In this document: positions 32,561 to 41,292 of the stretch, piece after piece
How positions within the stretch are numbered: position 1 is the stretch's first letter
Layout: each line of letters opens with the position of its first letter
Position numbers and translations under genes: made by a program
DNA from: Prolixibacteraceae bacterium
GTDB taxonomy: Bacteria > Bacteroidota > Bacteroidia > Bacteroidales > Prolixibacteraceae
Length of the DNA stretch: 64,000 bases
Direction: 5' to 3'
NCBI GenBank assembly: GCA_003457135.1
Contig: DMSQ01000006.1
Span: 25,555-89,554 of the forward strand
Notes under the pieces: generated by a model
What the model was told of the DNA's origin: nothing
The model's input: the letters and a program-made list of their open reading frames with translations, nothing else
Database searches by the model: none

Positions 32561-32577
32561 TTTTAATTGTTAATAAT
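32561..32577 (-). repeat. Shared 17-bp leader sequence, copy 2
   Basis: Identical to 32018-32034 and placed 11 bp before the start at 32550. Confidence 0.75.
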
Positions 32578-32767
32578 GGCACAAAGATATAGCCAATTAA
32601 TTAACTAAACTAATTGATAATCAATACTATACAGCATTTAAGATGTTTAAGTATTCTTTAATCTGATATGAGTATTTCAGATTGCTAACTAACTGAATAT
32701 TAAGTGATAATATTTTCTGGAATATGTTAAATTGCTTTTGGTTTGAATAACCTTTACGATGGAGAAT
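32578..32767. other. Gene-free right end of element B
   Basis: AT-rich, no gene seen. It holds CATTTAAGAT at 32635-32644, matching motifs near the left end. Confidence 0.45.
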
Positions 32768-32783
32768 ATATATTTAAGATGAA
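32768..32783. repeat. Candidate arm site, right end of element B
   Basis: Exact copy of ATATATTTAAGATGAA at 24826-24841. It lies 49 bp inside the right 16-bp end repeat. Confidence 0.6.
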
Positions 32784-32822
32784 GTTTATATATGATTGTA
32801 ATATAAGAAGTTAAATACTATA

Positions 32823-32845
32823 TTACCGGCTTGCGCTACACCCCG
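32823..32845 (-). pseudogene. Stranded 5' end of the native tRNA-Pro gene
   Basis: On the minus strand CGGGGTGTAGCGCAAGCCGG matches the acceptor 5' strand, D stem and D loop of tRNA-Pro and then stops making sense as tRNA. A strong promoter remains immediately upstream. Together with attL at 17551 it would be the original tRNA gene, now split by elements A and B. Confidence 0.8.
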
Positions 32846-32859
32846 AACTTTTGTGCGTG

Positions 32860-32890
32860 CAAAAGTAGCCATCTTCTTTAGTTATCCAAA
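32860..32890 (-). promoter_or_regulatory. Native tRNA-Pro promoter, now without a tRNA
   Basis: On the minus strand TTTG (32887-32890), 19-nt spacer, TACTTTTG (32860-32867). The tRNA fragment starts 15 nt downstream. This is the best promoter match in the window and now transcribes into the right end of element B. Confidence 0.75.
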
Positions 32891-32939
32891 AAATATAGCC
32901 GGTTTTTTGAGCCTGAATATTCAACATATTGATGATCCC

Positions 32940-33270
32940 CTAATGATGAAACCGATTCCAGAAGGTCCGGCCTTTTTTAGTAAAAAAAACTTCTTCAGAT
33001 TTTATGAATTTCAGATCAGAAGGTATCAGATAATTGCCAATCAACCACAAAAGTACATTCTTTCTTTTTTCTGTGTAGTTCCGAATTTCCTTTTGCATAC
33101 CTGAAATAATCTTCATTAAAAATACTTTCGCGATTTTTCCCAAATGATTTCCTCTCTGTAATCTGAGATTGGTTCACAACACTATCTTCACTAAAAAACC
33201 ATGGATTTCTGGTAGGAGAGGCAATCATTGATTGTTTCCTGATTTTCTGAATTCTTTTCTGAACAACCAT
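32940..33270 (-). pseudogene. Unrecognised gene remnant in two frames
   Basis: A minus frame from 33270 (MVVQKRIQKIRKQSMIASPT...) runs 84 codons to 33016, and a second frame from 33143 continues to 32940 (GNYLIPSDLKFIKSEEVFFT). The overlapping part is one sequence in two frames, so one gene may have been frameshifted near 33040. I recognise no family in either frame. It may also be chance. Confidence 0.3.
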
Positions 33271-33543
33271 AGCTTATCGTTTTTATATTCTTTTTTACAT
33301 GAGAAACCTGATAAATGTTACCACTTTAGGAACTGAATATTTTAAACTTTATTTCTCTATCATATTAATTTATAATATTTTATGATATTTTAACTATTGA
33401 ATGTTGTCCGACAATGCGTTATTCTGTTTGATTTAGTTGGTATTGTTATGAAAGCCAAAGTGGATCCGGTCATAGAATATCAAAGTTGAATTTTAAAATC
33501 AGCTTTGTCTATCTGCCGATAACAATTATTGATTATATCGCTG
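33271..33543. other. Spacer upstream of trxB
   Basis: No gene is supported. The open frame from 33486 into trxB crosses the trxB promoter and is not used. Confidence 0.5.
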
Positions 33544-33573
33544 TTGTTACTCAATACTTGTTTTGTAACTTTG
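33544..33573 (+). promoter_or_regulatory. Promoter of trxB
   Basis: TTG (33544-33546), 19-nt spacer, TAACTTTG (33566-33573). It lies inside the longest trxB frame, which shows that the start at 33486 is too early. Confidence 0.7.
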
Positions 33574-33599
33574 AAAACAAAACCAAATCAAAAAATGAC

Positions 33600-34598
33600 A
33601 TGTTTAAAGTAATGAATATTGACGACTCAAAAAGTAATATTACTAATCAGGACGTTGAAATTGAAAGGGTAAAATGCCTGATTATTGGTTCTGGTCCGGC
33701 TGGTTACACTGCTGCCATTTATGCTGCACGGGCTAATCTGAGTCCTGTAATGTACGAAGGCCTTCAGCCAGGTGGGCAGTTAACTACAACTACTGAAGTG
33801 GAAAATTTTCCGGGATATCCGCAAGGTGTTACCGGTCCAGAGATGATGGAAGAATTAAAAGCGCAAGCGATCCGGTTTGGAACTGATGTCCGCTGGGGAC
33901 TTGCAACCAAAGTTGATTTTTCAGGACCTGTGCATAAAGTATGGATTGACGACAAAAAAATAGTTGAATCAGAAGTAGTCATATTAGCAACAGGAGCAAC
34001 CGCAAAATACCTGGGAATTGAAGATGAGAAAAAGTACGCCGGAAGCGGAGTGTCTGCCTGCGCTACCTGTGATGGTTTCTTTTATCGCGGAAAAGATGTT
34101 GCCGTTGTAGGTGGTGGCGATACCGCTGCCGAAGAGGCTATTTATCTGGCTGGACTGGTAAATAAAGTTTATCTGATTGTTCGCCGAAACGAACTTCGCG
34201 CTTCAAAAGTGATGCAGGAAAGGGTTTTCAGGACAAAAAACATTGAGGTTTTATGGGAGCATCAAACCAAGGGATTGCTAGGCGATGGAGTTGTGGAAGG
34301 CGCATTGCTCTGGAAGAAAAAAGGAACTCTGGAAGAGGAGGAAGTAACCATTAAAATTGATGGATTTTTCCTGGCTATCGGGCATCAGCCAAATTCCGAC
34401 TTCGTAAAAGATTTTATTGATACCGATGAAGTTGGCTATGTCAAAACCATTCCGGGTACTTCAAAAACCAATGTTGCCGGGGTATTTGCCTGTGGCGATG
34501 TTCAGGATTCAGTTTACCGACAGGCCGTAACTGCTGCCGGAACTGGTTGTATGGCTGCCATTGATGCTGAAAGATATCTTTCAGAAAAACACAGCTAG
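33600..34598 (+). CDS. trxB: Thioredoxin-disulfide reductase
   Basis: The 332-residue flavoenzyme reduces thioredoxin with NADPH. Motifs: FAD site IIGSGPAGYTAAIYAARANL, GGQLTTTTEVENFPGYP, redox pair CATC in SACATCDGFFYRGK, NADPH site VVGGGDTAAEEA, and the second FAD motif GVFACGDVQDSVYRQAVTAA. I take the ATG at 33600 because the promoter box lies just upstream; 38 extra codons in the longer frame do not match the family. ridA follows on the same strand. Confidence 0.96.
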   Translation: MFKVMNIDDSKSNITNQDVEIERVKCLIIGSGPAGYTAAIYAARANLSPVMYEGLQPGGQLTTTTEVENFPGYPQGVTGPEMMEELKAQAIRFGTDVRWGLATKVDFSGPVHKVWIDDKKIVESEVVILATGATAKYLGIEDEKKYAGSGVSACATCDGFFYRGKDVAVVGGGDTAAEEAIYLAGLVNKVYLIVRRNELRASKVMQERVFRTKNIEVLWEHQTKGLLGDGVVEGALLWKKKGTLEEEEVTIKIDGFFLAIGHQPNSDFVKDFIDTDEVGYVKTIPGTSKTNVAGVFACGDVQDSVYRQAVTAAGTGCMAAIDAERYLSEKHS

Positions 34599-34653
34599 CC
34601 AATTAAAATTTGACAAATTGATAATTCGGCAATTCGTATATTAATACATTAGA

Positions 34654-34701
34654 CCATTTAACCATTCAACCATTCAACCATTTAACCATTCAACCATTTA
34701 A
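34654..34701. repeat. Six tandem copies of CCATTYAA
   Basis: Six 8-bp units (CCATTTAA or CCATTCAA) in a row, ending 10 bp before the ridA start. Similar simple repeats fill other gaps in this region (for example ATTTACC units near 41240). Confidence 0.9.
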
Positions 34702-34711
34702 CCAATACCTT

Positions 34712-35089
34712 ATGAAACGTTTTATAAATACAGCAGATGCACCGGCAGCAGTTGGTCCGTATAGTCAGGCAGTTGAAGTCGCCGGCACCTTGTATATTTC
34801 AGGACAAATAGCCCTTGATCCCCATACAATGAAAATTGTTGAAGGTGGAATTCAGGAACAAACAGAACAGATTTTGAAGAATATCGGAGCAATTTTGAGC
34901 GAAGCCGGATATGAATACAGCGATGTGGTTAAATCAACCTGTTTCTTAAGCGATATCGCTAATTTTAAGGCTATGAATGAGGTTTATGGCAGGTTTTACG
35001 CTGTAAATCCTCCGGCCAGGTCTGCTTTTGCGGTCAGGGATTTGCCTATGGGGGTTTTGATAGAAATTGAAACTATTGCAGCCAAATAA
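34712..35089 (+). CDS. ridA: RidA family deaminase (2-iminobutanoate/2-iminopropanoate)
   Basis: RidA hydrolyses reactive enamine/imine intermediates from PLP enzymes. The 125-residue protein shows GPYSQAVEVAGTLYISGQIA near the start, LKNIGAILSEAGYEYSDVVK in the middle, and the substrate arginine in NPPARSAFAVRDLP followed by GVLIEIETIA. Length is normal. It lies beside arginine/proline genes, which use PLP enzymes, but there is no direct link. Confidence 0.95.
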   Translation: MKRFINTADAPAAVGPYSQAVEVAGTLYISGQIALDPHTMKIVEGGIQEQTEQILKNIGAILSEAGYEYSDVVKSTCFLSDIANFKAMNEVYGRFYAVNPPARSAFAVRDLPMGVLIEIETIAAK

Positions 35090-35152
35090 AACAGTGTTCA
35101 GTCACAGTGGTCAGTTGTCTGGATTCATTCAGTCCAACAGTCTGTCAATCCA

Positions 35153-35674
35153 TCAGTCCTTTTTCAACTGACTGTCAATCATTTCTTTTAGTTTACTAAA
35201 ATCTTTCGCTTCAAATCCGATTGAACTGAAAATTACTCTTCCTTCCGGCGAAATAAGGAAGTTCCGCGGGATAAACTGAGATGCAAATTTTGAATAAATT
35301 TTACGTTCGGGATCAGGATAAAATGGCATGGTAAATTTATTTTCAGTCCGGAATGTATTCACTTCGTCCCAGTTGTGTTCACGACCAATAATCAGTAATT
35401 CAAATTTCGGGTTCTTTTTGTATTTGTTGTAAATATCCGACTGAATATGTGGCAACTCTTTTCGGCATGGTCCGCACCAGGTTGCAAAAAATGTGATTAA
35501 CACTGTTTTGCCTTTCAGGTCACTGATACTTTGTGATTTCCCCGGACTCAATTCATAATTGAAATCCGGTACTGGTACTGAAAGTTTAACCAATGTTGTT
35601 TCTGCCTGCGCAAAACCATTGTAGCCGCCAAGTATAAAAAGCGCCAGAATTGCATTTTGAATGAAGCGTTTCAT
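35153..35674 (-). CDS. TlpA-like thioredoxin-fold protein, exported
   Basis: The 173-residue product has a signal peptide (MKRFIQNAILALFILGGYNG...QA) and a TlpA/ResA fold with the active site WCGPC in LITFFATWCGPCRKELPHIQ. The cis-proline loop is FIPRNFLISPEGRV. It acts in the periplasm as a thiol-disulfide oxidoreductase. It is the last minus-strand gene after argB, separated by about 75 bp. Confidence 0.92.
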   Translation of the reverse strand: MKRFIQNAILALFILGGYNGFAQAETTLVKLSVPVPDFNYELSPGKSQSISDLKGKTVLITFFATWCGPCRKELPHIQSDIYNKYKKNPKFELLIIGREHNWDEVNTFRTENKFTMPFYPDPERKIYSKFASQFIPRNFLISPEGRVIFSSIGFEAKDFSKLKEMIDSQLKKD

Positions 35675-35750
35675 AGGATAAAATTAGTCATTATTTGGAA
35701 TCGAAAAATGAGATTCACAGGAGTGATTTAAACGGAAACCATACTATTTT

Positions 35751-36530
35751 TCAATCTTCCTTCAGGCTTAACCGGGTTCCGCGTGCCATTGAAATCTGGT
35801 TCGGGTTCGTTATCAGAACCTGGCTAACTCCGTTTTTCATGGCATTAAATCCGTTATCGAGTTTCGGAATCATTCCTTCATTAATAATTCCTTCCTCCTG
35901 AAGTAACTTAAACCGGTTATAACTCAGTTCTGAAATTACTGAATTCTCGTCATCTTCCTTGAGCAATACACCTTTTTTCTCAAAACAATAAAATAAGTTG
36001 ACCGAAAAATAATTCGACAGTTCAATAGCCAGATCAGCTGCTATGGTGTCGGCATTAGTATTAAATAACTGGCCTTTTCCATCGTGGGTTATGGGAGCCA
36101 TAACAGGTACAACTTCTTCATTTAACAGTAATCGTAATTCTGAAGTGTTAACCCCAAGAATATCCCCGACAAAGCCGAAATCAATCGTTGTAACTGGTCT
36201 TTTTTTGGCGCGGATAACATTCAGATCGGCTCCGGTTAAGCCAATCGAATTACATCCTCTGGCTTGTAAACCGGCAACTATTGTTTTGTTGACTAATCCG
36301 GCATAAACCATAGTAACCACTTCCAATGTTGCTTCATCGGTAATCCGGCGGCCTTCTGCCATATGGGTTTCAATACCCAGTTTTTCGGCCATACTGGTTG
36401 CCAGGCTTCCGCCGCCATGCACCAAAATACGCTTCCCCCTGATTTGAGCGAACTGATTTAGCAATTGATCCAGAGATTCTTTTTCTTCAACTACTTTTCC
36501 ACCAACCTTTACAATAGTTAATCTTTCCAT
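35751..36530 (-). CDS. argB: Acetylglutamate kinase
   Basis: ArgB phosphorylates N-acyl-glutamate, the second step of arginine synthesis. The 259-residue enzyme has KVGGKVVEE, the glycine-rich loop HGGGSLATSMAEKLG, and GLTGADLNVIRAKKRP with FNTNADTIAADLAIELS near the ATP site. It is the last arginine gene of the minus cluster, after argF'. If the pathway uses N-succinyl intermediates here, this enzyme would act on N-succinylglutamate. Confidence 0.94.
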   Translation of the reverse strand: MERLTIVKVGGKVVEEKESLDQLLNQFAQIRGKRILVHGGGSLATSMAEKLGIETHMAEGRRITDEATLEVVTMVYAGLVNKTIVAGLQARGCNSIGLTGADLNVIRAKKRPVTTIDFGFVGDILGVNTSELRLLLNEEVVPVMAPITHDGKGQLFNTNADTIAADLAIELSNYFSVNLFYCFEKKGVLLKEDDENSVISELSYNRFKLLQEEGIINEGMIPKLDNGFNAMKNGVSQVLITNPNQISMARGTRLSLKED

Positions 36531-36619
36531 AATAAGTGCCTAAAGTTTTAAGTGCCTGGAGTGCCTGGAGTTATTGAGTCCTAAATACTTTAGGCACTAC
36601 GAACTTTAGGTACTCCGAA

Positions 36620-37570
36620 CTATTTTAACTCGTCTAATATCATTTTCAATACGGCCTGTGCAGAATACAAACGGTTTTCAGCTTCCTGAATAACGATGGA
36701 GTTTGGGCCGTCAATCACTTCATCGGTAACAATCATATTACGGCGAACTGGCAGACAATGCATGAATTTTGCATGATCGGTAACTTCCATCTGTCGCTTC
36801 GAAACGGTCCAAGAACGATCTTTTGAAAGGATCTTTCCATAATTGGAATAAGATGCCCAGTTTTTGGCATAAATGAAATCGGCGCCTTTAAAAGCCTTCA
36901 TCTGATCGTATTCCGGTTTAAGGTCACCCATAAATTCAGGGGCAAGTTCATAACCTTCAGGATGGGTCACTACCAATTTATAACCGGTCTGACGCATCCA
37001 CTCTACAAAGGAGTTTGGAACCGCTTGCGGCAAAGCGCGGGGATGCGGAGCCCAGGTTAAAACAACTTTCGGGCGGGCTTTGGTTTTGAACTCCTCAATG
37101 GTTAAATGATCGGCAAACGATTGAAGCGGATGACGGGTTGCAGCTTCCATGCTAACAACCGGAACTCCTGAATAATCAACAAATTGCTGTATGATTTTTT
37201 CCTGATAATCGTCGTCCCTGTTTTCGAATTGGGCAAATGATCGTACTCCGATAATGTCGCAATAACGGCCAATAACGGGTACGGCTTCGCGGATATGTTC
37301 AGGTTTGTTGCCATCCATAATCACTCCCAATTCGGTTTCCAGTTTCCAGCCGCCTTCGTTGATGTCGAAAACGATCACGTTCATACCCAGGTTCAATCCG
37401 GCTTTCTGCGTACTTAAACGGGTACGAAGGCTCGAATTGAAGAATACCAGCAAAAGGGTTTTATTCTTTCCCAGTTCCTGAAATTTATATGGCGATTGCT
37501 TGATTTCGAATGCAAGTTTTAAGGCTTCATCCAGATTTTCAATATCATGAACTGACGTAAAATGTCTCAT
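36620..37570 (-). CDS. argF': N-acylornithine (probably N-succinylornithine) carbamoyltransferase
   Basis: The 316-residue protein is much closer to the Bacteroides fragilis N-succinylornithine carbamoyltransferase than to ordinary OTCase. It shows NSSLRTRLSTQKAGLNLGMN (carbamoyl phosphate), LETELGVIMDGNKPEHIREA, MEAATRHPLQSFADHLTIEE, TWAPHPRALPQAVPNSF and the closing HCLPVRRNMIVTDEVID. The proline in DGNKPEH matches the residue reported to favour succinyl- over acetylornithine; the Xanthomonas-type acetyl enzyme has Glu there. So the succinyl substrate is likely, but inferred. Confidence 0.9.
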   Translation of the reverse strand: MRHFTSVHDIENLDEALKLAFEIKQSPYKFQELGKNKTLLLVFFNSSLRTRLSTQKAGLNLGMNVIVFDINEGGWKLETELGVIMDGNKPEHIREAVPVIGRYCDIIGVRSFAQFENRDDDYQEKIIQQFVDYSGVPVVSMEAATRHPLQSFADHLTIEEFKTKARPKVVLTWAPHPRALPQAVPNSFVEWMRQTGYKLVVTHPEGYELAPEFMGDLKPEYDQMKAFKGADFIYAKNWASYSNYGKILSKDRSWTVSKRQMEVTDHAKFMHCLPVRRNMIVTDEVIDGPNSIVIQEAENRLYSAQAVLKMILDELK

Positions 37571-37891
37571 TAAAATTTTAATTTATTGTATTTTTGAATT
37601 TTGTGTTGTTAAGAGTTTATTCAATAAAGATACAGCAATTTTCAATTCAGGAAAGAATTTTTATTCATTTCGGAAATTCCTTTTAGGAGTTGAATCCTGT
37701 TTCGTCCGAAGGGAGGTCAAAGCTTTTTTCTGCTTGTTTTCGCAGACGATTTTCTTCTATTACTATTTCTCTCTATAAATATTTCGCTCCTATGGAGCTG
37801 TTTTCCTACATTTCTGTTGGCTAGCGTACTAGGGGCAAAGGCTATTTTCATTAAAAGCAGAGAACTGTAAACTGCGACTGACCACTTTTTT
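37571..37891. repeat. Intergenic stretch with dispersed repeats
   Basis: No gene is seen. The part 37771-37843 shares CTATAAATATTTCGCTCCT and a following ...TGTTGGCTAG segment with 45658-45729, and CTGCGACTGACCACTTTTTT (37870-37889) recurs after argR. It separates argF' from proA. Confidence 0.7.
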
Positions 37892-39142
37892 CTATTTCGC
37901 CCGAATCTGCCCGTTGCCTTCCACAATCCATTTGTAGCTGGTCAGTTCTTCGAGGGCCATCGGGCCGCGTGCATGTAATTTCTGGGTAGAAATGCCTATT
38001 TCTGCACCCAAACCAAATTGCGCGCCATCGGTAAAAGCGGTTGAAACATTGCAATAAACCGCTGCCGCATCAACCGACCTTCTGAAAATTTCCAATGAAC
38101 CTTCATCTTCAGAAACAATGGCTTCGGAATGTTTGGAACTGTATGTTGCAATGTGGTCGAGCGCTTCATCAAAATCGGACACAGTTTTAACCGCCATTTT
38201 ATACGACAAAAATTCGGTACCGAACGATTCTTCAGTAGCATGTTTGAGCAAACGGGATGGATATCTACCATCAAGCGCCTGATAGGATTTTTCATCGGCA
38301 TAAATAACAACCTGACTTTCAGGAAGAAGTTTGGTGAGAAAAGGCAAGTCTTTCAGCCTGTTTTGGTGAATAATCAGGCAATCGAGCGCATTGCAAACGC
38401 TTGGGCGGCGGGTTTTCGCATTGTTTATAATCGCCTGTCCTTTGAGGGCATTGCCAGTTTCATCGAAATAAGTATGGCAAATTCCGGCCCCGGTTTCAAT
38501 CACCGGAATGGTTGAATTCTCACGGACAAAATTAATGAGGTTTTGCGAACCGCGTGGAATAATCAGGTCAACCAAACCATGTGCATGTAAAAGTTCGGTA
38601 GTAGCTTCGCGGTCAACCGGAAGGAGCGAAAGAATATTTTCGTCGAGTGCATGTTTACTTAGGACTTTCTGAATGACCTTTACAATAGCCACATTCGAAT
38701 CGTTGGCATCGCTTCCTCCCTTTAAGACACAGGCATTTCCCGATTTCAGGCATAACGAAAACACGTCGAAAGTTACATTGGGACGGGCTTCGTAAATGAT
38801 ACCGATGACTCCGAAAGGAACACTGATTTTTGAGATTTTCATTCCATTAGGACGGTTGGTTTCGCTCAAAATCCGGCCAAGTGGCGATGGGAGTGAGGCC
38901 ACATTGCAAATATCGGTTGCGATTCCTTTTATTCGATCAGCAGTCAACATCAATCGGTCATACTTCGGATCATTTGGATCCATCCGGCTTAAATCTTTAT
39001 CATTTTCCTGAAGGATAAACGCTGTATTTTCGGTTGCAGCAGTTGCCACATCCTCTAAAACCTGATTTATTTTTTCCACTGAAACCAGGTTAAGTTTCCG
39101 GCTGGCTTTTAAAACCAGTGTAAGTTGTTCTTTTACTGTCAT
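37892..39142 (-). CDS. proA: Glutamate-5-semialdehyde dehydrogenase (gamma-glutamyl phosphate reductase)
   Basis: ProA reduces glutamyl-5-phosphate to the semialdehyde. The 416-residue protein has [51 protein letters not shown] and the catalytic cysteine in [15 protein letters not shown]. The end carries [20 protein letters not shown] and [15 protein letters not shown]. It follows proB on the same strand. Confidence 0.96.
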   Translation of the reverse strand: MTVKEQLTLVLKASRKLNLVSVEKINQVLEDVATAATENTAFILQENDKDLSRMDPNDPKYDRLMLTADRIKGIATDICNVASLPSPLGRILSETNRPNGMKISKISVPFGVIGIIYEARPNVTFDVFSLCLKSGNACVLKGGSDANDSNVAIVKVIQKVLSKHALDENILSLLPVDREATTELLHAHGLVDLIIPRGSQNLINFVRENSTIPVIETGAGICHTYFDETGNALKGQAIINNAKTRRPSVCNALDCLIIHQNRLKDLPFLTKLLPESQVVIYADEKSYQALDGRYPSRLLKHATEESFGTEFLSYKMAVKTVSDFDEALDHIATYSSKHSEAIVSEDEGSLEIFRRSVDAAAVYCNVSTAFTDGAQFGLGAEIGISTQKLHARGPMALEELTSYKWIVEGNGQIRAK

Positions 39143-39307
39143 CGTTATTTTTTCATCTTACCAAATTCGTCCCCGGAAGTAAAAAAGCCCCCTTCCAGGG
39201 GGAGGAAGGGGGAAATATAACTCAGAAATCGGTCGCCATCTGGAGGCTTTAATTAAGGGATCTATAGAAAGGGTTATCAGTACACCAATCCCGAGTCAAT
39301 ATTTTTA

Positions 39308-40402
39308 TTATTCCATAATGTATAAATAGTCGTAATGAACTACCGCTTTTTTGTTTTTATTTCCTTTGTATTTTTCAGCTTTCTCCGAATTATATTCCGA
39401 TTTTCCAATCCCGATCAGCTTTCCATTTTCATCTCTGATTTTCACCAAATCGCCTTTTTCAAAAGTTCCTTCGATAGCAACTACACCGACCGGCAAAAGA
39501 CTGGTGGCCTGGCTCGAAAGCAGGGCATTCCTTGCGCCTTCATTCACAACCAATTCACCTTTGGCAAAACTTTCGGAATACGATATCCATTTTTTGACAT
39601 TCGATGCTTTTTTCTTTTCAGAAACAAAGGTTGTATGCACAAAATCTTCGGCAGCGTTCATAATATGCAGAAGTGCATTTTCCTTCATCCCGTTGGCAAT
39701 GTGAACGTTAATGCCGCCCTTGGCCACTTTTTTTGCAATGTGGTATTTGGTCAACATTCCACCACGACCAAAACTCGATTTTCCGGTCGAAATGGCCTCG
39801 TTGAGCGGTTTGCTTTTAGAGGTGATTTCACGAATCACATTCGATCCGGGCAATTCGGGCGAACCATCGTAAATTCCGTCAATATTGCTCAGAATAATCA
39901 AGGCTTCCGAATCTTCCATCGAGGCAATCAATCCTGAAAGTTCATCGTTGTCGGTAAACATCAGCTCGGTAACCGAAATGGTATCATTCTCATTCACAAT
40001 TGGAATCACTTTGTATTCTATCAGTGTCGAAATACAGTTTTTCATGTTCAGGTAATGCACCCGGTCGCTGAAATTCTCTTTGGTGGTGAGGACCTGTGCG
40101 CATGAAATTCCATATTTTTTGAACGCTTCAGCATAACAATTTATCAGTTTTACCTGACCAACAGCCGACCATAATTGACGTGCAGAAACAGTGTCCAGTT
40201 TTTTACCGTTTCCTATTTCACCACGACCTGCTGCAACTGCTCCTGATGATACCAATACAATTTCAACACCTTTTTGATGAAGAACAGCTATTTGATCGAC
40301 CAGATGTGAAATGCTGGCATCATTCAATGTGCCATCCAGCCTGGTTAGAACGTTACTGCCCACTTTGACAGTGATTTTTTTATATCGTAAATGTATTTTC
40401 AA
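39308..40402 (-). CDS. proB: Glutamate 5-kinase
   Basis: ProB phosphorylates glutamate at the start of proline synthesis. The 364-residue enzyme has the amino-acid kinase motifs KVGSNVLTRLDG, VLVSSGAVAAGRGEIG, VNENDTISVTELMFTDNDEL and GRGGMLTKYHIAKKVAKGG. A C-terminal PUA domain (about 275-360) begins at GELVVNEGARNALL. It starts 9 nt after the proC stop and is probably co-transcribed with proC. Confidence 0.96.
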   Translation of the reverse strand: MKIHLRYKKITVKVGSNVLTRLDGTLNDASISHLVDQIAVLHQKGVEIVLVSSGAVAAGRGEIGNGKKLDTVSARQLWSAVGQVKLINCYAEAFKKYGISCAQVLTTKENFSDRVHYLNMKNCISTLIEYKVIPIVNENDTISVTELMFTDNDELSGLIASMEDSEALIILSNIDGIYDGSPELPGSNVIREITSKSKPLNEAISTGKSSFGRGGMLTKYHIAKKVAKGGINVHIANGMKENALLHIMNAAEDFVHTTFVSEKKKASNVKKWISYSESFAKGELVVNEGARNALLSSQATSLLPVGVVAIEGTFEKGDLVKIRDENGKLIGIGKSEYNSEKAEKYKGNKNKKAVVHYDYLYIME

Positions 40403-40411
40403 AACAGTTTG

Positions 40412-41209
40412 TTAACCTTTCTCAATTTTGTTGAAAGAGGCGATCAAGCCCTGAATCAGCGACGAACTGAAACCTTTGTGTTCCATCTCATTCAATCCGG
40501 TAATGGTGATTCCCCGGGGTGTCGTTACTTTATCAATCTCCTGCTCCGGATGCCTTCCTGATTCGAGAATCAAGCCTGTAGCGCCTTTTACGGTTTGTGC
40601 CGTAATGAATTGGGCCATTTCGGAACTGAAGCCAATTTCGATTCCACCTTGCATGGCAGCCCGCATGTAACGCAAGGCAAACGCAATCCCGCACGATGCA
40701 AGCACAGTGGCCGCGGCCATCAAATCTTCAGAAATAATAATTGCCTGCCCCAGTTGATCGAAAATATGCAGTACCCGGTTGCGCAGAACTTCCGATTTTA
40801 CATTGGTCGAAATTAAAGTCATCGATTCCTGAATAGCAATGGCTGTGTTTGGCATTACTCTAAATACCAGAGATTTACCTTCAATTGATTCTTCTAAACT
40901 TTGGAGCCCGACTCCTGCAGCGATCGAAATAAGAATTTGATTGGGATTTAATACCGGTTTAATTTCTTCGATGATGGCGTGAACCTGATAGGGTTTAATT
41001 GCTAAAATGATGATGTCGGCATTTTGACAGGCTGATTTGTTATCGGTCGAGGTTTGTACACCTTGTCCCTGAAATTTTTCGAGTATGCTTGTCATACGGT
41101 CGGTAACAGTAAATGAAGAAGGTGCAATCAGCTTCGATTTAATTAAACCGGTTGCGATAGCGCCCCCAATATTTCCTCCACCGATGATGGTAATTTTTTG
41201 ATCAATCAT
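40412..41209 (-). CDS. proC: Pyrroline-5-carboxylate reductase
   Basis: ProC makes proline from pyrroline-5-carboxylate. The 265-residue protein has the NAD(P) site IIGGGNIGGAIATGLIKS, the AIKPYQV segment, VFRVMPNTAIAIQESMT, and the C-terminal GATGLILESGRHPEQEIDKV with TTPRGITITGLNEMEHKGF. It follows argD by about 80 nt of simple-sequence spacer. Confidence 0.95.
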   Translation of the reverse strand: MIDQKITIIGGGNIGGAIATGLIKSKLIAPSSFTVTDRMTSILEKFQGQGVQTSTDNKSACQNADIIILAIKPYQVHAIIEEIKPVLNPNQILISIAAGVGLQSLEESIEGKSLVFRVMPNTAIAIQESMTLISTNVKSEVLRNRVLHIFDQLGQAIIISEDLMAAATVLASCGIAFALRYMRAAMQGGIEIGFSSEMAQFITAQTVKGATGLILESGRHPEQEIDKVTTPRGITITGLNEMEHKGFSSSLIQGLIASFNKIEKG

Positions 41210-41292
41210 TTTCTAAGTATTTACTATTAAGTAATTTACCATTTACCATTTACCATTTATACAACATGGAACATTTTCTCATTTCTTTTTCC

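Larger units (their letters stand above)
24728..32847. mobile_element. Integrative element B in the 5' half of tRNA-Pro
   Basis: A 16-bp direct repeat TGCGCTACACCCCGAA (24728-24743 and 32832-32847) marks the ends, extended by near-identical D-arm sequence, giving about 8.1 kb. The integrase lies next to the left end. Candidate arm sites ATATATTTAAGATGAA occur near both ends. The DNA is visibly AT-richer than the flanks. Cargo is mostly unknown: a serine recombinase, small proteins, a membrane SH3 protein, a zinc-ribbon microprotein and a minus-strand block of four AT-rich genes. No conjugation genes are seen. Confidence 0.8.

Noticed and set aside
17551..32847. CRISPR array or conjugation module in the mobile region
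   Set aside because: No regularly spaced repeats with unique spacers and no relaxase, coupling protein or type IV secretion genes are visible.
33016..33270. Transposase fragment
   Set aside because: The frame has charged residues like some transposase ends, but no DDE, CPxG or other family motif can be recognised.
36043..36306. Plus-strand ORFs opposite argB and other biosynthetic genes
   Set aside because: They are antisense shadows of conserved enzymes and have no own signals.
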